NCBI RefSeq assembly: GCF_038024095.1
Contig: NZ_CP150668.1
Coordinates: 2,612,001-2,676,000 of the forward strand
Origin: Polaribacter tangerinus
GTDB lineage: Bacteria > Bacteroidota > Bacteroidia > Flavobacteriales > Flavobacteriaceae
Length of the DNA: 64,000 bases
Reading direction: 5' to 3'
A program made the position numbers and the translations under genes. Under the pieces are notes generated by a model that was not told where the DNA came from, ran no database searches, and saw only the letters and a program-made list of their open reading frames with translations. Of the stretch, positions 26,113 to 35,562 are shown piece by piece (the stretch's first letter is position 1; each line of letters starts with the position of its first letter).

Positions 26113-26120
26113 CAAAAATA
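26113..26120 (-). promoter_or_regulatory. Promoter -7 box of purB
   Basis: Minus strand TATTTTTG, exact TAnnTTTG, 21 nt before the ATG at 26092. No clear -33 TTG. Confidence 0.5.
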
Positions 26121-26178
26121 AGGATTAAAAGACATTTATTATTACCATTTAATTAATTTTTTCCATAAAAAAATACTA

Positions 26179-26763
26179 TCATTCTGTTATTTCATTCTTA
26201 TGAAGCTGCATTAAAATTTGTTTACCTCTTGCTTTACAACCTTTGCTTTCGTGTATAATTTTTGAACTAATTAAATGTTTCAATTCTGTATGAACCCATT
26301 TTTGATTTTTACCAAAATGGTAAAGACTTGTCATGGTGTAAGCTTTAACAGCAGTTTTTTGTGGTGTTATTAACCATTCAAATCCCGCACTAATAATGTT
26401 ATTTATGTGAACTTTAGTTAAAAAAGTATGTATTTCTTTCGAATCTTTTTGTTGATAGGCAATAGCTAAATGTTCGCAAATTTTTGCACATGGTCTAATA
26501 GCGCTATCAAATTGTAATGTTTTTAATTTTTGCGTAAATTCTGTTAAAAAGGGATAAATCATTAGCAAATTATGGTGTGTACATATCCACTCTAAAATCC
26601 AGGCAGCTTTTATAGATATTTTCTCATTTACTGTAAAAGTAATATCAATAATATCTTTAAATAGTGATGTGTCAGCCATAATTTCAATAGCAATTCTTTG
26701 CCTATTCTCTATGCTTGCATTATTCATTTTAGAGAGAAGTGATAGTACATAAGATGATTTCAT
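26179..26763 (-). CDS. HEAT/ARM-like helical protein beside purB
   Basis: 194 residues, entirely alpha-helical by composition, with repeating units such as SIKAAWILEWICTHH, AIRPCAKICEHLAIAY and AVKAYTMTSLYHFG, like HEAT/armadillo repeats. It has no signal peptide or membrane segment, so it is cytoplasmic. It sits 86 nt upstream of purB on the same strand, but purB has its own promoter box. I do not know a function; database labels of adenylosuccinate lyase for such proteins would come from the neighbour, not from homology. Confidence 0.65.
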   Translation of the reverse strand: MKSSYVLSLLSKMNNASIENRQRIAIEIMADTSLFKDIIDITFTVNEKISIKAAWILEWICTHHNLLMIYPFLTEFTQKLKTLQFDSAIRPCAKICEHLAIAYQQKDSKEIHTFLTKVHINNIISAGFEWLITPQKTAVKAYTMTSLYHFGKNQKWVHTELKHLISSKIIHESKGCKARGKQILMQLHKNEITE

Positions 26764-26812
26764 TTTTACTTTTTAGTGTATATTTGTATTTTCCCTAATT
26801 ACATTATTTGAG

Positions 26813-27523
26813 ATGATAAATATAAAAAGACTCTTTATTGTTTTTACCTTTCTATCTTGTTTTTTTACGAGTGAAATAGTACAATCGCAAAAAACGAATC
26901 AATATAATAGTAATAACGAACGAACTGGTGTTTGGAAAAAATACTATCCTAACAAGAGAATTCGTTATACAGGTCAGTTTAAAAACGGAAAAGAAATAGG
27001 GGTGTTTAAGTTTTATGATATTAAAAGTTCTAAACATCCTATCGCTATAAAAACTTTTTCTGAAAATTCAGATATTGTAATGGTACAATATTTTTCTACA
27101 GATGGAAATTTGAAGTCAGAGGGAACATTAAAAAATCGTTTACGTGTTGGTTCTTGGAGATATTACTACCCGAACGGTGTTTTAATGTCTGAAGAAAGTT
27201 ATAATGAAAAAGGAGCTTTACATGGGCCAAATGTTGTTTATTATCCTAATGAACAAATAACGGAATTTTCTGAGTACGATAACGGGGTTTTAAATGGAGT
27301 AGTAAGTAAATACTCAAGCAAGGGTATTTTAATAGAAGAGTTAACCTACCAAAATGGTCAGCTAAACGGTATGGCAAAGTTTTTCGAATTGAACGGAAAT
27401 ATCAAAGAAGCTGGTTTATATAAAGATGGTATGCGTTTAGAGGGTTGGAAATATTATATTGATGGCGAAATTACCACAAAGAAAAAGCAAAAGACTAATT
27501 ATTCTACAACTAAAGATAATTAA
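26813..27523 (+). CDS. MORN-like repeat protein (YwqK family)
   Basis: 236 residues with a signal peptide (about 1-25, ending IVQSQ). The rest consists of about six MORN-like repeats of roughly 22-25 residues with the pattern G-x-W-K/R-Y-Y-x-N-G-x-L-x-x-E/T: GVWKKYYPNKRI, GSWRYYYPNGVL, GPNVVYYPNEQI, GVVSKYSSKGIL, GMAKFFELNGNI, GWKYYIDGEI. The YwqK name comes from a Bacillus toxin-immunity locus; no toxin gene is adjacent here. Probably a secreted or envelope beta-repeat protein of unknown function. Confidence 0.8.
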   Translation: MINIKRLFIVFTFLSCFFTSEIVQSQKTNQYNSNNERTGVWKKYYPNKRIRYTGQFKNGKEIGVFKFYDIKSSKHPIAIKTFSENSDIVMVQYFSTDGNLKSEGTLKNRLRVGSWRYYYPNGVLMSEESYNEKGALHGPNVVYYPNEQITEFSEYDNGVLNGVVSKYSSKGILIEELTYQNGQLNGMAKFFELNGNIKEAGLYKDGMRLEGWKYYIDGEITTKKKQKTNYSTTKDN

Positions 27524-27599
27524 TTTTTATATCGATTACTTAACATCAAACTTCCAAAAAGTACTTAATTCGCAGGAAGAAAAATCAGATTCTAATTCT

Positions 27600-27607
27600 T
27601 ATCTTTG
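27600..27607 (+). promoter_or_regulatory. Promoter -7 box of mnmA
   Basis: TATCTTTG matches TAnnTTTG exactly, 18 nt before the mnmA ATG. The -33 element is not convincing. Confidence 0.5.
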
Positions 27608-27625
27608 CAACCTTAAATTTAAAGC

Positions 27626-28813
27626 ATGAAAAGAGTAGTAGTTGGTCTTTCTGGTGGTGTAGATTCTAGTGTAACGGCCTATTTATTAAAAGAACAAGGT
27701 TATGAAGTTATTGGTCTTTTTATGAAAAATTGGCATGATGACTCTGTAACTATTTCCAATGAATGTCCGTGGTTAGAGGATAGTAACGATGCAATGATAG
27801 TTGCAGAAAAGTTAGAAATTCCTTTTCAAGTTGTAGATTTAAGCGAACAATATAAAGAACGTATTGTAGATTATATGTTTGCCGAATATAGCAAAGGAAG
27901 AACACCAAACCCAGATGTTTTGTGCAATAGAGAAATAAAGTTTGATGTTTTTATGGACATTGCAATTCAGCTAGGTGCAGATTATGTGGCTACTGGTCAT
28001 TATTGTAGAAAAGATGAAGAAATTATCAACGGAGAAGTAACCTATAAATTATTAGCAGGAAAAGACAGCAATAAAGATCAATCTTATTTTTTATGTCAAC
28101 TATCTCAAGAGCAATTATCAAAAGCACTTTTTCCTGTAGGAGAATTAACAAAGCCAGAAGTTAGAGAAATTGCAAAAAAGGCTGACTTAATTACTGCAGA
28201 AAAGAAGGACTCTCAAGGATTGTGTTTTATAGGTAAGGTTAGGTTGCCAGAGTTTTTACAACAAAAACTACAACCAAAAGAAGGGGTTATAATAAACATT
28301 CCCTCAACAGATTCTCAGTACTTAGAACAACAATTTAGTGTATCTTCCTCCGAAAATGAACTAGAAGCATTGTCTCGAAAATACACTTACACCAAAGAAA
28401 GTGGTAAAATTGTAGGAAAACATAACGGAGCACATTACTATACAAAAGGACAAAGAAAAGGCTTAAATGTTGGAGGCACAAAAGAAGCACTGTACGTTAT
28501 AGATACCGATGTAGATGAAAATATCATATACACAGGAGAAGGGAAAAAACATCCTGGTTTGTACAGAAAAGGCTTGTTTGTAGCCAATCAAGAAATGCAT
28601 TGGATACGTGAAGATTTAAGTCTAAATATTGGCAATTCTATGAGTGTTGAAGCGAGAATTAGATACAGACAACCATTAGAAAAAGCCACCTTGCACAAAG
28701 TAAAATCTGGTATGTACGTAATTTTTGAAAAGGAGCAATCTGCCATACAAGAAGGACAGTTTGTTGCTTGGTATAATAATGATGAATTATTAGGTTCGGG
28801 TGTTATTTCTTAA
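27626..28813 (+). CDS. mnmA: tRNA 2-thiouridine(34) synthase MnmA
   Basis: 395 residues. MnmA adenylates and thiolates U34 of tRNA Lys, Glu and Gln. The PP-loop LSGGVDSS is at 8-15; the catalytic cysteines are Cys100 ([12 protein letters not shown]) and Cys200 (SQGLCFIG); GHYCR near 124-128 and the KDQSYFL motif near 150-156 are present. The C-terminal beta-barrel domain ends GSGVIS. The central part includes an insert near 220-255, longer than in E. coli MnmA. It is monocistronic. Confidence 0.96.
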   Translation: MKRVVVGLSGGVDSSVTAYLLKEQGYEVIGLFMKNWHDDSVTISNECPWLEDSNDAMIVAEKLEIPFQVVDLSEQYKERIVDYMFAEYSKGRTPNPDVLCNREIKFDVFMDIAIQLGADYVATGHYCRKDEEIINGEVTYKLLAGKDSNKDQSYFLCQLSQEQLSKALFPVGELTKPEVREIAKKADLITAEKKDSQGLCFIGKVRLPEFLQQKLQPKEGVIINIPSTDSQYLEQQFSVSSSENELEALSRKYTYTKESGKIVGKHNGAHYYTKGQRKGLNVGGTKEALYVIDTDVDENIIYTGEGKKHPGLYRKGLFVANQEMHWIREDLSLNIGNSMSVEARIRYRQPLEKATLHKVKSGMYVIFEKEQSAIQEGQFVAWYNNDELLGSGVIS

Positions 28814-28928
28814 ACTGATTATTTAATAAATAGTAGTTTCCTAAAAGCCTTCTTGGAGTAACTTAATTCTCTAAAAACTTTTTTAAAGCCGTTTTAATTG
28901 GTATTTTTAAGCATTGATATCATTTTTT

Positions 28929-30611
28929 ATGAAAAAAATATTATTTATTAGTTTTCTTACTTGTTCAATGTCTATTTTTGGGCAACAAGAAGATGCTTGG
29001 ATATTTTTAAAAGACAAGCCTAATGAGTCGTTTTTTTTAAACAATCCTCTAAAAATGCTTTCACAAAGAGCTATAGATAGGAGAATTGCTCAACAAGTAA
29101 TGTTAAATAATGTAGATGTTCCAATAGATAGTTTGTATTTTGCGACTCTTAAAAGTATAAAAAACGTATCTATTCTAGGGAAGTCTAAATGGTTAAATGC
29201 AGTTCATGTAAAGGCTCCAAAAAAAACAATAGACAGTATATTTACATCACTTTCATTTACTCATAAAATTGAGTTTGCAGATAAATCTTTAAACAATTTG
29301 TCTAATAAATCTACAAGAACTGGCTATCACAAAAAGCATAATAATCATAAAAATAAATTAAATTCTTTAACAGCAGTATTTAATTATGGTGCTGCTAATA
29401 CCCAAATTAAAATGTTAAACGGACATTTTTTACATAATAAAGGGTATACAGGAAAAGGACAAATAATTGCAATTTTAGATGCCGGTTTTCCAGAGGTAAA
29501 TACTTTACCAGCATTTCAAAGAATTAGAGCAAATAATCAAATTTTAGGAGGCTATAATTTTGCGGATAGAAACACTAATATTTATTCGAGAAACAATCAT
29601 GGAACCCATGTATTATCTACCATAGCAGGGTATTTAAAAGATCGTTTTTTAGGCACTGCACCCGATGCAGAATTTTATCTTTTTATTACAGAAATAGAAG
29701 AGTCGGAAACTGTTTTAGAAGAAACTTTATGGGTAGAGGCAGCAGAAAAAGCAGACAGTCTTGGTGTAGATGTTATAAACACCTCTTTGGGATATAGTAC
29801 TTTCGATAATTTTAAGCATAACTATTCATATGCCGATATGGATGGTAAAACTACTTTTATCTCTAGAGGCGCCAATATAGCGGCTAGTAGAGGTATTTTA
29901 GTTGTAAATTCTGCTGGAAATTCTGGTAATGATAGTTGGAAGTATATTACGGCACCTGCAGATGCAGAGAATGTAATTTCAGTTGGTGCTATTAATAAAG
30001 ATAGTATTATTGCCTCTTTCAGTTCTTTTGGTCCAACTATTGATGGTCGTATCAAACCAGAAATTTTAGCATTGGGAGTTAATTCGGCAGTTGTAAACGC
30101 AACGAACGGCAATATTTCTTTAGCAAACGGTACATCGTTTTCATCTCCTATAATGGCAGGTTTAATAGCTTGTTTAAATGGTAAAGAAGTGGTTTATACT
30201 AAAACATCCAACGCTATAAATGCACCTATAAAAAATTACTTTTTAAAAAAATCTTTAATTGAATCTGCAGACAAGTTTTTAAATCCAACAGCACAATATG
30301 GATTCGGAATTCCAAATTTTGAAACTGCATATTTAAACTATACCGACAGTACAAGTAGTATAAACGAATCTACCTTTGCCTCGATTAAGGTAGTTCCAAA
30401 TCCTATAGAAAAAGAGTTTTCTATAGTGGGTTTTACCAATACAAATAGCACTTTTGATATAAAAGTATATACAATTTTAGGAGAAGTAGTGTACCAAAAG
30501 AGTGCCTCATCAACTAGTGAAATTCACAAATTAAATGTAAGTAGAGGTTTTTATTTTCTGAGTATTAAACAAGGAAAATTAGAAAAAATATTAAAAATTA
30601 TAGTAAAATAA
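28929..30611 (+). CDS. S8 family serine peptidase with T9SS C-terminal sorting domain
   Basis: 560 residues from the ATG at 28929; an upstream TTG is rejected because MKKILFISFLTCSMS is a proper signal peptide. The subtilisin triad is Asp184 (ILDAGF), His224 (NNHGTHVLS) and Ser403 (NGTSFSSPIMAG), with the oxyanion Asn near VVNSAGNSG. Residues 20-130 form an I9-like pro-region. The last about 75 residues (KVVPNPIEKEFSI to LEKILKIIVK) are a type A T9SS sorting domain, which directs export through the type IX system and surface attachment or release. The next gene overlaps its stop codon. Confidence 0.93.
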   Translation: MKKILFISFLTCSMSIFGQQEDAWIFLKDKPNESFFLNNPLKMLSQRAIDRRIAQQVMLNNVDVPIDSLYFATLKSIKNVSILGKSKWLNAVHVKAPKKTIDSIFTSLSFTHKIEFADKSLNNLSNKSTRTGYHKKHNNHKNKLNSLTAVFNYGAANTQIKMLNGHFLHNKGYTGKGQIIAILDAGFPEVNTLPAFQRIRANNQILGGYNFADRNTNIYSRNNHGTHVLSTIAGYLKDRFLGTAPDAEFYLFITEIEESETVLEETLWVEAAEKADSLGVDVINTSLGYSTFDNFKHNYSYADMDGKTTFISRGANIAASRGILVVNSAGNSGNDSWKYITAPADAENVISVGAINKDSIIASFSSFGPTIDGRIKPEILALGVNSAVVNATNGNISLANGTSFSSPIMAGLIACLNGKEVVYTKTSNAINAPIKNYFLKKSLIESADKFLNPTAQYGFGIPNFETAYLNYTDSTSSINESTFASIKVVPNPIEKEFSIVGFTNTNSTFDIKVYTILGEVVYQKSASSTSEIHKLNVSRGFYFLSIKQGKLEKILKIIVK

Positions 30612-31552
30612 TGAAAAATAGAATCACCAATTTATTTCAAATTAAATATCCTATTATTCAAGGAGGCATGATTTGGGTTTCTGGTTATAAATTAGCAGCT
30701 GCTGTTTCTAACGCAGGTGGTTTAGGGTTAATTGGTGCTGGCTCAATGTATCCAGATGTTTTAAGAAGGCACATTCAAAAGTGTAAGAAAGCAACAACAA
30801 AACCTTTTGGTGTAAACATTCCTATGCTGTATCCAGAAATAGATAAAATAATAGATATCGTTATAGATGAAGGCGTTAAAATTGTATTTACTTCTGCTGG
30901 CAATCCCAAAACATATACCTCTTTTTTAAAAGAAAAAGGAATTACCGTTGTACATGTTGTAAGTTCTGTAAAGTTTGCAAAAAAAGCAGCAGCAGCTGGA
31001 GTAGATGCGGTTGTTTGTGAAGGTTTTGAGGCTGGCGGACATAATGGGAGGGAGGAAACAACCACTTTTACACTTATTCCGATGGTGAAACAAGAGTTAG
31101 AAATACCTCTTATAGCAGCCGGAGGTATTGCAACAGGAAAAGGAATGTTAGCGGCAATGGTTTTAGGAGCAGACGCCGTTCAAATAGGAAGCAGGTTTGC
31201 GGCAACCTTAGAATCATCCGCGCATAAAAGTTTTAAAGAAACAATTATAAATGTAAAAGATGGAGATACAGCGCTTACTTTAAAAGAGTTAGCTCCTGTT
31301 AGATTGATTAAAAATAGTTTTTACGATAAAATTCAAACGCTTTATAAAAGTAATCCTTCATTAGAAGAGCTACAAGATTTATTAGGAAGAGCAAGAGCTA
31401 AAAAAGGAATGTTTGAAGGAGATTTAGACAACGGAGAGTTAGAAATAGGTCAAGTGGCGGGTTTAATTCACAATATTATATCTGCAGAAGAGGTTATAAA
31501 GGAACTAGTAACCGATTATAATATTGCTAAATCTCTGGTTGCTAGTATTTAA
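30611..31552 (+). CDS. FMN-dependent nitronate monooxygenase / FabK-like enoyl reductase
   Basis: 313 residues, a TIM-barrel flavoprotein. It begins RITNLFQIKYPIIQGGM and carries the catalytic-type His144 in EGFEAGGHNG, then PLIAAGGIATGKGM and ADAVQIGSRF (phosphate-binding loops for FMN). These features are common to nitronate monooxygenases and to FabK enoyl-ACP reductase; the overall layout is close to FabK, but 2-nitropropane dioxygenase-type activity is equally possible. Its ATG overlaps the last base of the protease stop codon, so the two are translationally coupled although they share no obvious function. Confidence 0.85.
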   Translation: MKNRITNLFQIKYPIIQGGMIWVSGYKLAAAVSNAGGLGLIGAGSMYPDVLRRHIQKCKKATTKPFGVNIPMLYPEIDKIIDIVIDEGVKIVFTSAGNPKTYTSFLKEKGITVVHVVSSVKFAKKAAAAGVDAVVCEGFEAGGHNGREETTTFTLIPMVKQELEIPLIAAGGIATGKGMLAAMVLGADAVQIGSRFAATLESSAHKSFKETIINVKDGDTALTLKELAPVRLIKNSFYDKIQTLYKSNPSLEELQDLLGRARAKKGMFEGDLDNGELEIGQVAGLIHNIISAEEVIKELVTDYNIAKSLVASI

Positions 31553-31603
31553 TATTTTTTATAAATATTTATATTTATTAACATTTATTAATTTATTTGG
31601 CAC

Positions 31604-31611
31604 TATATTTG
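31604..31611 (+). promoter_or_regulatory. Promoter -7 box of the cold-shock gene
   Basis: TATATTTG, exact TAnnTTTG, 55 nt before the ATG. The implied leader of about 50 nt is longer than for the other genes in this window, whose boxes lie about 18-31 nt from the start, but far shorter than the regulatory leader of E. coli cspA. Confidence 0.55.
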
Positions 31612-31666
31612 CAAAACAATAAGTGTTGTTCGTAATTAAACAAACAGCATATTTAATATTATCATT

Positions 31667-31858
31667 ATGAATAAAGGTACCGTAAAATTTTTCAATGAAT
31701 CTAAAGGATTCGGATTCATCACTGAAGAAGGAAACAACAAAGAGCATTTTGTACATGTGTCAGGTTTAGTAGACGAAATTCGTGAGAACGATGAAGTTGA
31801 ATTTGACTTACAAGATGGAAGAAAAGGATTGAACGCAGTAAACGTAAGAGTTATATAA
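31667..31858 (+). CDS. Cold-shock domain protein (CspA family)
   Basis: 63 residues, a single five-strand OB-fold. The RNP1 motif KGFGFIT and RNP2 motif HFVHVS are both intact, preceded by GTVKFFNESK. It binds single-stranded RNA/DNA and acts as an RNA chaperone. It is a single-gene unit bounded by its own promoter box and terminator. Slightly shorter than E. coli CspA (70 residues), normal for Bacteroidota. Confidence 0.97.
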   Translation: MNKGTVKFFNESKGFGFITEEGNNKEHFVHVSGLVDEIRENDEVEFDLQDGRKGLNAVNVRVI

Positions 31859-31890
31859 TTATATATTATTACTAGTTAAATTTTTATCTA

Positions 31891-31920
31891 AAAGCCTATC
31901 AAGTTGATAGGCTTTTTTTT
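31891..31920 (+). terminator. Rho-independent terminator of the cold-shock gene
   Basis: Arms AAAGCCTATCAA and TTGATAGGCTTT with a one-base centre (so a loop of about 5 nt in practice), followed by a T run; 32 nt after the stop codon. Confidence 0.9.
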
Positions 31921-31998
31921 ATGCAATAATTTTAAAGTAAAAAAAAAACTCAAAATTAAAGAACTTTGAGTTTTTATATGGTATGTGGTTATAATTTT

Positions 31999-33276
31999 CT
32001 ATTTTGCAGGAAGTACCTTTCCGATACATTCTCCAAAACCTATTCTAACCTTATCGTTTTTACAGTGTGCTCGCATAATAACTGTATCGTTATCATTTAT
32101 AAACTTACGAGTTGTACCATCTTTTAAGGTAATTGGGTGTTTCCCTTTCCAAGTAAGTTCTAGCATAGAACCAAAACTGTCTTTTGTAGGTCCAGAAATT
32201 GTGCCAGATCCCATCATATCACCAGATTCTACTGGGCAACCATTTACAGTATGGTGGGCCAGCTGTTGAGCCATTGTCCAATACATATATTTAAAATTAG
32301 AATTGGCAACAATGGTTTCTTCACCATTTTCTGGCTGAATACCAACTTGTAAATGAATATCGTAACTTCCTTTCCCTTTTTGTTTTAAGTATGGCAATGG
32401 CTCGTGAACTTGTTTAGGGTTTTCTGTTCTAAAAGGTTCAAGAGCATCTAAAGTAACAATCCAAGGTGAAATAGTGGAAGCAAAACTTTTTCCTAAAAAT
32501 GGTCCTAGAGGTACATATTCCCAAGCTTGAATATCTCTTGCAGACCAATCATTAAATTGTACCAATCCAAAAATATACTCTTCTGCTTCTTCTATAGGTA
32601 TTCTTTCTCCAAGTACATTAGCATCGGTGGTAATAAAAGCCATTTCCAATTCAAAATCTAATAATTTTGAAGGTCCGAAATTAGGAACATTACTTCCATC
32701 TGAAGGTTTTGTTTGTCCGTATGGTCTTCTAACAGGAACACCAGAAGGAATAATAGAAGAGCTTCTACCATGATAACCAATAGGAATGTGAAGCCAATTT
32801 GGGAGCAATGCATTTTCTGGATCTCTAAATAAAGAACCTACATTTGTGGCGTGTTCTTTACTAGCATAAAAGTCTGTGTAGTCTCCAACAGCAACAGGCA
32901 AGAGCATTTCAACCTCATCCATTCTAAATATAATTTTGTCTTTGTGTGCTGCGTTATCTCTTAAAATTCCGTTGGTAACATCAAAAACTTCTGCAATTCT
33001 ATTTCTTACTAATCGCCATGTTTTACGACCATCAGCAATAAAATCATTTAAATTATCTTGTAAAAATATGTCATCTGTTAGGGGAATTCCATCAAAATAA
33101 CCTAATTGATGAAAAGCACCTAAATCGATAGCGAAATCTCCAATTCTACTTCCAATGGTAATAATATCATCTCTAGTAATAAAAACTCCGAATGGAATAT
33201 TTTGAATGGGAAAGTCTGAATTTTTAGGAACTTTTAACCACGATTTTCTATTAGGATTGTTGGCTGTTATAATCAT
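31999..33276 (-). CDS. fahA: Fumarylacetoacetase
   Basis: 425 residues, eukaryote-like FAH length. It hydrolyses fumarylacetoacetate to fumarate and acetoacetate, the last step of tyrosine/homogentisate breakdown. The N-terminal SH3-like domain (about 1-120) contains IPFGVFITRDD and the C-terminal catalytic domain contains DYTDFYASKEHATNVG, GYHGRSSSI, DFELEMAFI and FNDWSARDIQAWEYVPLGPFLGK, with metal ligands among these Asp/Glu residues. The other genes of the pathway (hpd, hmgA) are not in the window. A promoter -7 box (minus TAGATTTG) is 23 nt upstream. Confidence 0.96.
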   Translation of the reverse strand: MIITANNPNRKSWLKVPKNSDFPIQNIPFGVFITRDDIITIGSRIGDFAIDLGAFHQLGYFDGIPLTDDIFLQDNLNDFIADGRKTWRLVRNRIAEVFDVTNGILRDNAAHKDKIIFRMDEVEMLLPVAVGDYTDFYASKEHATNVGSLFRDPENALLPNWLHIPIGYHGRSSSIIPSGVPVRRPYGQTKPSDGSNVPNFGPSKLLDFELEMAFITTDANVLGERIPIEEAEEYIFGLVQFNDWSARDIQAWEYVPLGPFLGKSFASTISPWIVTLDALEPFRTENPKQVHEPLPYLKQKGKGSYDIHLQVGIQPENGEETIVANSNFKYMYWTMAQQLAHHTVNGCPVESGDMMGSGTISGPTKDSFGSMLELTWKGKHPITLKDGTTRKFINDNDTVIMRAHCKNDKVRIGFGECIGKVLPAK

Positions 33277-33298
33277 GTTTTATTTTCTTAAATTTTAT

Positions 33299-33306
33299 CA
33301 AATCTA
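33299..33306 (-). promoter_or_regulatory. Promoter -7 box of fahA
   Basis: Minus strand TAGATTTG, exact TAnnTTTG. An AT-rich palindrome TCATTTT-t-AAAATGA at 33319-33333 lies where the -33 region would be and could be an operator, but it may be chance in AT-rich DNA. Confidence 0.45.
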
Positions 33307-33442
33307 TGCAATTTTTTCTCATTTTTAAAATGAAAAATCATGAATAACTTATTTTTAACATACCTTTTTTTACAAATAAATAATTTTTAATAACTTTCTA
33401 AAAATAAGTAAGAAACTTAATTTTTACCTATTCGTTTTTTAT

Positions 33443-33450
33443 TATTTTTG
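33443..33450 (+). promoter_or_regulatory. Promoter -7 box of glyA
   Basis: TATTTTTG, exact TAnnTTTG, 22 nt before the glyA ATG. Confidence 0.5.
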
Positions 33451-33472
33451 ATGCTCATTAAAAACAACTATA

Positions 33473-34747
33473 ATGCAACTAGATAACCAAATTTTTGATC
33501 TTATTCAGGAAGAAAAAGAAAGACAGTTAAACGGCTTAGAATTAATAGCTTCGGAAAACTTTGTTAGCGATCAGGTAATGCAAGCTCAGGGTTCTATTTT
33601 AACCAACAAATATGCAGAAGGATATCCTGGAAAAAGATATTATGGTGGATGTGAAATTGTTGATATTGTTGAGCAAATAGCTATAGATAGAGCGAAAGAA
33701 TTATTTGGTGCCGAATATGTAAATGTTCAGCCTCATTCTGGTTCTCAGGCAAATACAGCAGTATTTTTTGCTTGTTTACAGCCAGGCGATAAAATTTTAG
33801 GATTTGATCTTTCACATGGAGGACATTTAACTCATGGATCTCCCGTAAATTTTTCAGGAAAATTATATGAGCCAGTTTTTTATGGTGTAGAGGAGGAAAC
33901 AGGAGTTTTAAACTATGATAAGATTCAAGAAATTGCAGAAAAGGAAAAACCAAAATTAATAATTGCAGGAGCCTCTGCTTACTCTAGAGATGTTGATTTT
34001 AAGCGTTTTAGGATTATAGCAGATAGTGTAGGAGCTATTTTAATGGCAGATATTTCTCATCCTGCAGGTTTAATAGCCAAAGGAATTTTAAACGATCCGC
34101 TACCACATTGTCATATTGTTACCTCTACTACGCATAAAACATTACGTGGGCCAAGAGGAGGAATTATAATGATGGGAAAAGACTTTGATAATCCTTTTGG
34201 ACAAAAGTTAAAAAATGGTAACCTAAAAAAAATGTCAACCTTGTTAAATTCTGCTGTATTTCCAGGAAACCAAGGTGGTCCGTTAGAGCATGTTATTGCA
34301 GCAAAAGCTATTGCTTTTGGAGAGGCTCTTACAGATGAGTTTTTAGAATATCAAATTCAAGTAAAAGAAAATGCGGCAGCTATGGCAAGAGAGTTTGTAG
34401 CTAAAGGATATAATATTATTTCTGGTGGTACCGATAATCATTGTATGCTTATCGATTTAAGAAATAAAAACATTTCGGGTAAAGATGCTGAAATAGCATT
34501 GGGTAAAGCAGATATTACCGTGAATAAGAACATGGTTCCGTTTGATGATAAATCGCCTTTTGTAACCTCAGGAATACGTGTTGGAACTCCTGCAATAACA
34601 ACAAGAGGTTTAAAAGTTGCAGACATGAAAACTGTAGTTAATTTTATCGACGAGGCTATAACCAATGCAAATAATGATGAAGCTTTACACGAAATTGGAG
34701 ATAGAGTTGCAGAGATGATGAGTGCAAGAAGACTTTTTGTAATGTAA
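33473..34747 (+). CDS. glyA: Serine hydroxymethyltransferase
   Basis: 424 residues. This PLP enzyme converts serine and tetrahydrofolate to glycine and 5,10-methylene-tetrahydrofolate. The Schiff-base lysine is about Lys222 in the signature [31 protein letters not shown] near 13-29, the [14 protein letters not shown] substrate loop near 43-57 and [11 protein letters not shown] are all present. Full length, monocistronic, with its own promoter box and terminator. It feeds the folate pool used by FolD (13.6 kb). Confidence 0.98.
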   Translation: MQLDNQIFDLIQEEKERQLNGLELIASENFVSDQVMQAQGSILTNKYAEGYPGKRYYGGCEIVDIVEQIAIDRAKELFGAEYVNVQPHSGSQANTAVFFACLQPGDKILGFDLSHGGHLTHGSPVNFSGKLYEPVFYGVEEETGVLNYDKIQEIAEKEKPKLIIAGASAYSRDVDFKRFRIIADSVGAILMADISHPAGLIAKGILNDPLPHCHIVTSTTHKTLRGPRGGIIMMGKDFDNPFGQKLKNGNLKKMSTLLNSAVFPGNQGGPLEHVIAAKAIAFGEALTDEFLEYQIQVKENAAAMAREFVAKGYNIISGGTDNHCMLIDLRNKNISGKDAEIALGKADITVNKNMVPFDDKSPFVTSGIRVGTPAITTRGLKVADMKTVVNFIDEAITNANNDEALHEIGDRVAEMMSARRLFVM

Positions 34748-34772
34748 AAAAGTACTAAAACATTTAAAAACA

Positions 34773-34812
34773 AAAAAAGCATTAGGTAATTTTACTTAAT
34801 GCTTTTTTGTTT
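34773..34812 (+). terminator. Terminator shared by glyA and yebC
   Basis: Arm 34773-34789 (ending GCATTAGGTAA) pairs with 34792-34808 (TTACTTAATGC then T run) with one G-T pair. A-rich on the left and T-rich on the right, so it can work for both convergent genes. Confidence 0.85.
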
Positions 34813-34830
34813 TTGTAAAACTTTTTTAAT

Positions 34831-35547
34831 TTACATCTCCATAGAATGATACACATTTTGAACATCGTCATCTTCTTCTAATTTCTCCAAAAGTTTTTCT
34901 ACATCAGCTTGTTGCTCTGCAGTTAATTTTGTGGTGGTTGTTGGTATTCTTTCGAAGCCAGAAGATAAAATTTCTACATTTTTTTCCTCAAAATAAGATT
35001 GAATAGCACCAAATTGCTCAAAAGGTGCGTAAATAATAATTCCTTCTTCGTCATCAAAAACTTCTTCAACTTCAAAATCTATTAATTCGAGCTCTAGCTC
35101 TTCCATATCAATTGTAATGTCTTCTTTTTTAACAGTAAAATTACATGTATGGTCAAACATAAAAACTACAGAACCAGAAGTACCTAAACTGCCATCACAT
35201 TTATTAAATGCTGCTCTAACATTAGCTACTGTTCTATTATTGTTATCAGTTGCTGTTTCTAATAATATTGCTATTCCATGTGGTGCATACCCTTCAAATA
35301 AAACTTCTTTATAGTTAGCCGTATCTTTATCAGTAGCTTTTTTTATGGCTCTCTCTACATTGTCTTTAGGCATGTTGGCGGCTTTTGCATTTTGTATAAC
35401 CGCTCTTAATCGAGAGTTTGTTTCTGCATTTGGCCCACCTTCTTTAACAGCCATTACTATATCTTTACCAATTCTAGTAAAGGTTTTAGCCATAGCAGAC
35501 CAACGTTTCATTTTTCTTGCCTTTCTAAACTCGAATGCTCTTCCCAT
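34831..35547 (-). CDS. YebC/PmpR (TACO1) family protein
   Basis: 238 residues, full family length. Hallmarks are MGRAFEFRKARKMKRWSAMAKTFTRIGKDI at the start (only key part quoted: RKARKMKRWSAMAK), GGPNAETNSRLR near 37-48, AKAANMPKDNVERAIKKA near 54-71 and an acidic C-terminal third. Long annotated as a transcription factor, the family is now linked to translation, relieving ribosome stalling at proline-rich stretches; which role holds here is not visible. It has a strong divergent promoter whose -7 box lies inside a perfect palindrome. Confidence 0.95.
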   Translation of the reverse strand: MGRAFEFRKARKMKRWSAMAKTFTRIGKDIVMAVKEGGPNAETNSRLRAVIQNAKAANMPKDNVERAIKKATDKDTANYKEVLFEGYAPHGIAILLETATDNNNRTVANVRAAFNKCDGSLGTSGSVVFMFDHTCNFTVKKEDITIDMEELELELIDFEVEEVFDDEEGIIIYAPFEQFGAIQSYFEEKNVEILSSGFERIPTTTTKLTAEQQADVEKLLEKLEEDDDVQNVYHSMEM

Positions 35548-35562
35548 TTCTAATTTCGTTTT

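Noticed and set aside
26813..27523. Toxin-antitoxin system suggested by the YwqK family name
   Set aside because: No toxin gene is adjacent; the protein is an exported MORN-like repeat protein.
31559..31756. Minus-strand open frame over the cold-shock gene promoter
   Set aside because: It is antisense to the CspA RNP motifs and covers the promoter; no protein-like features.
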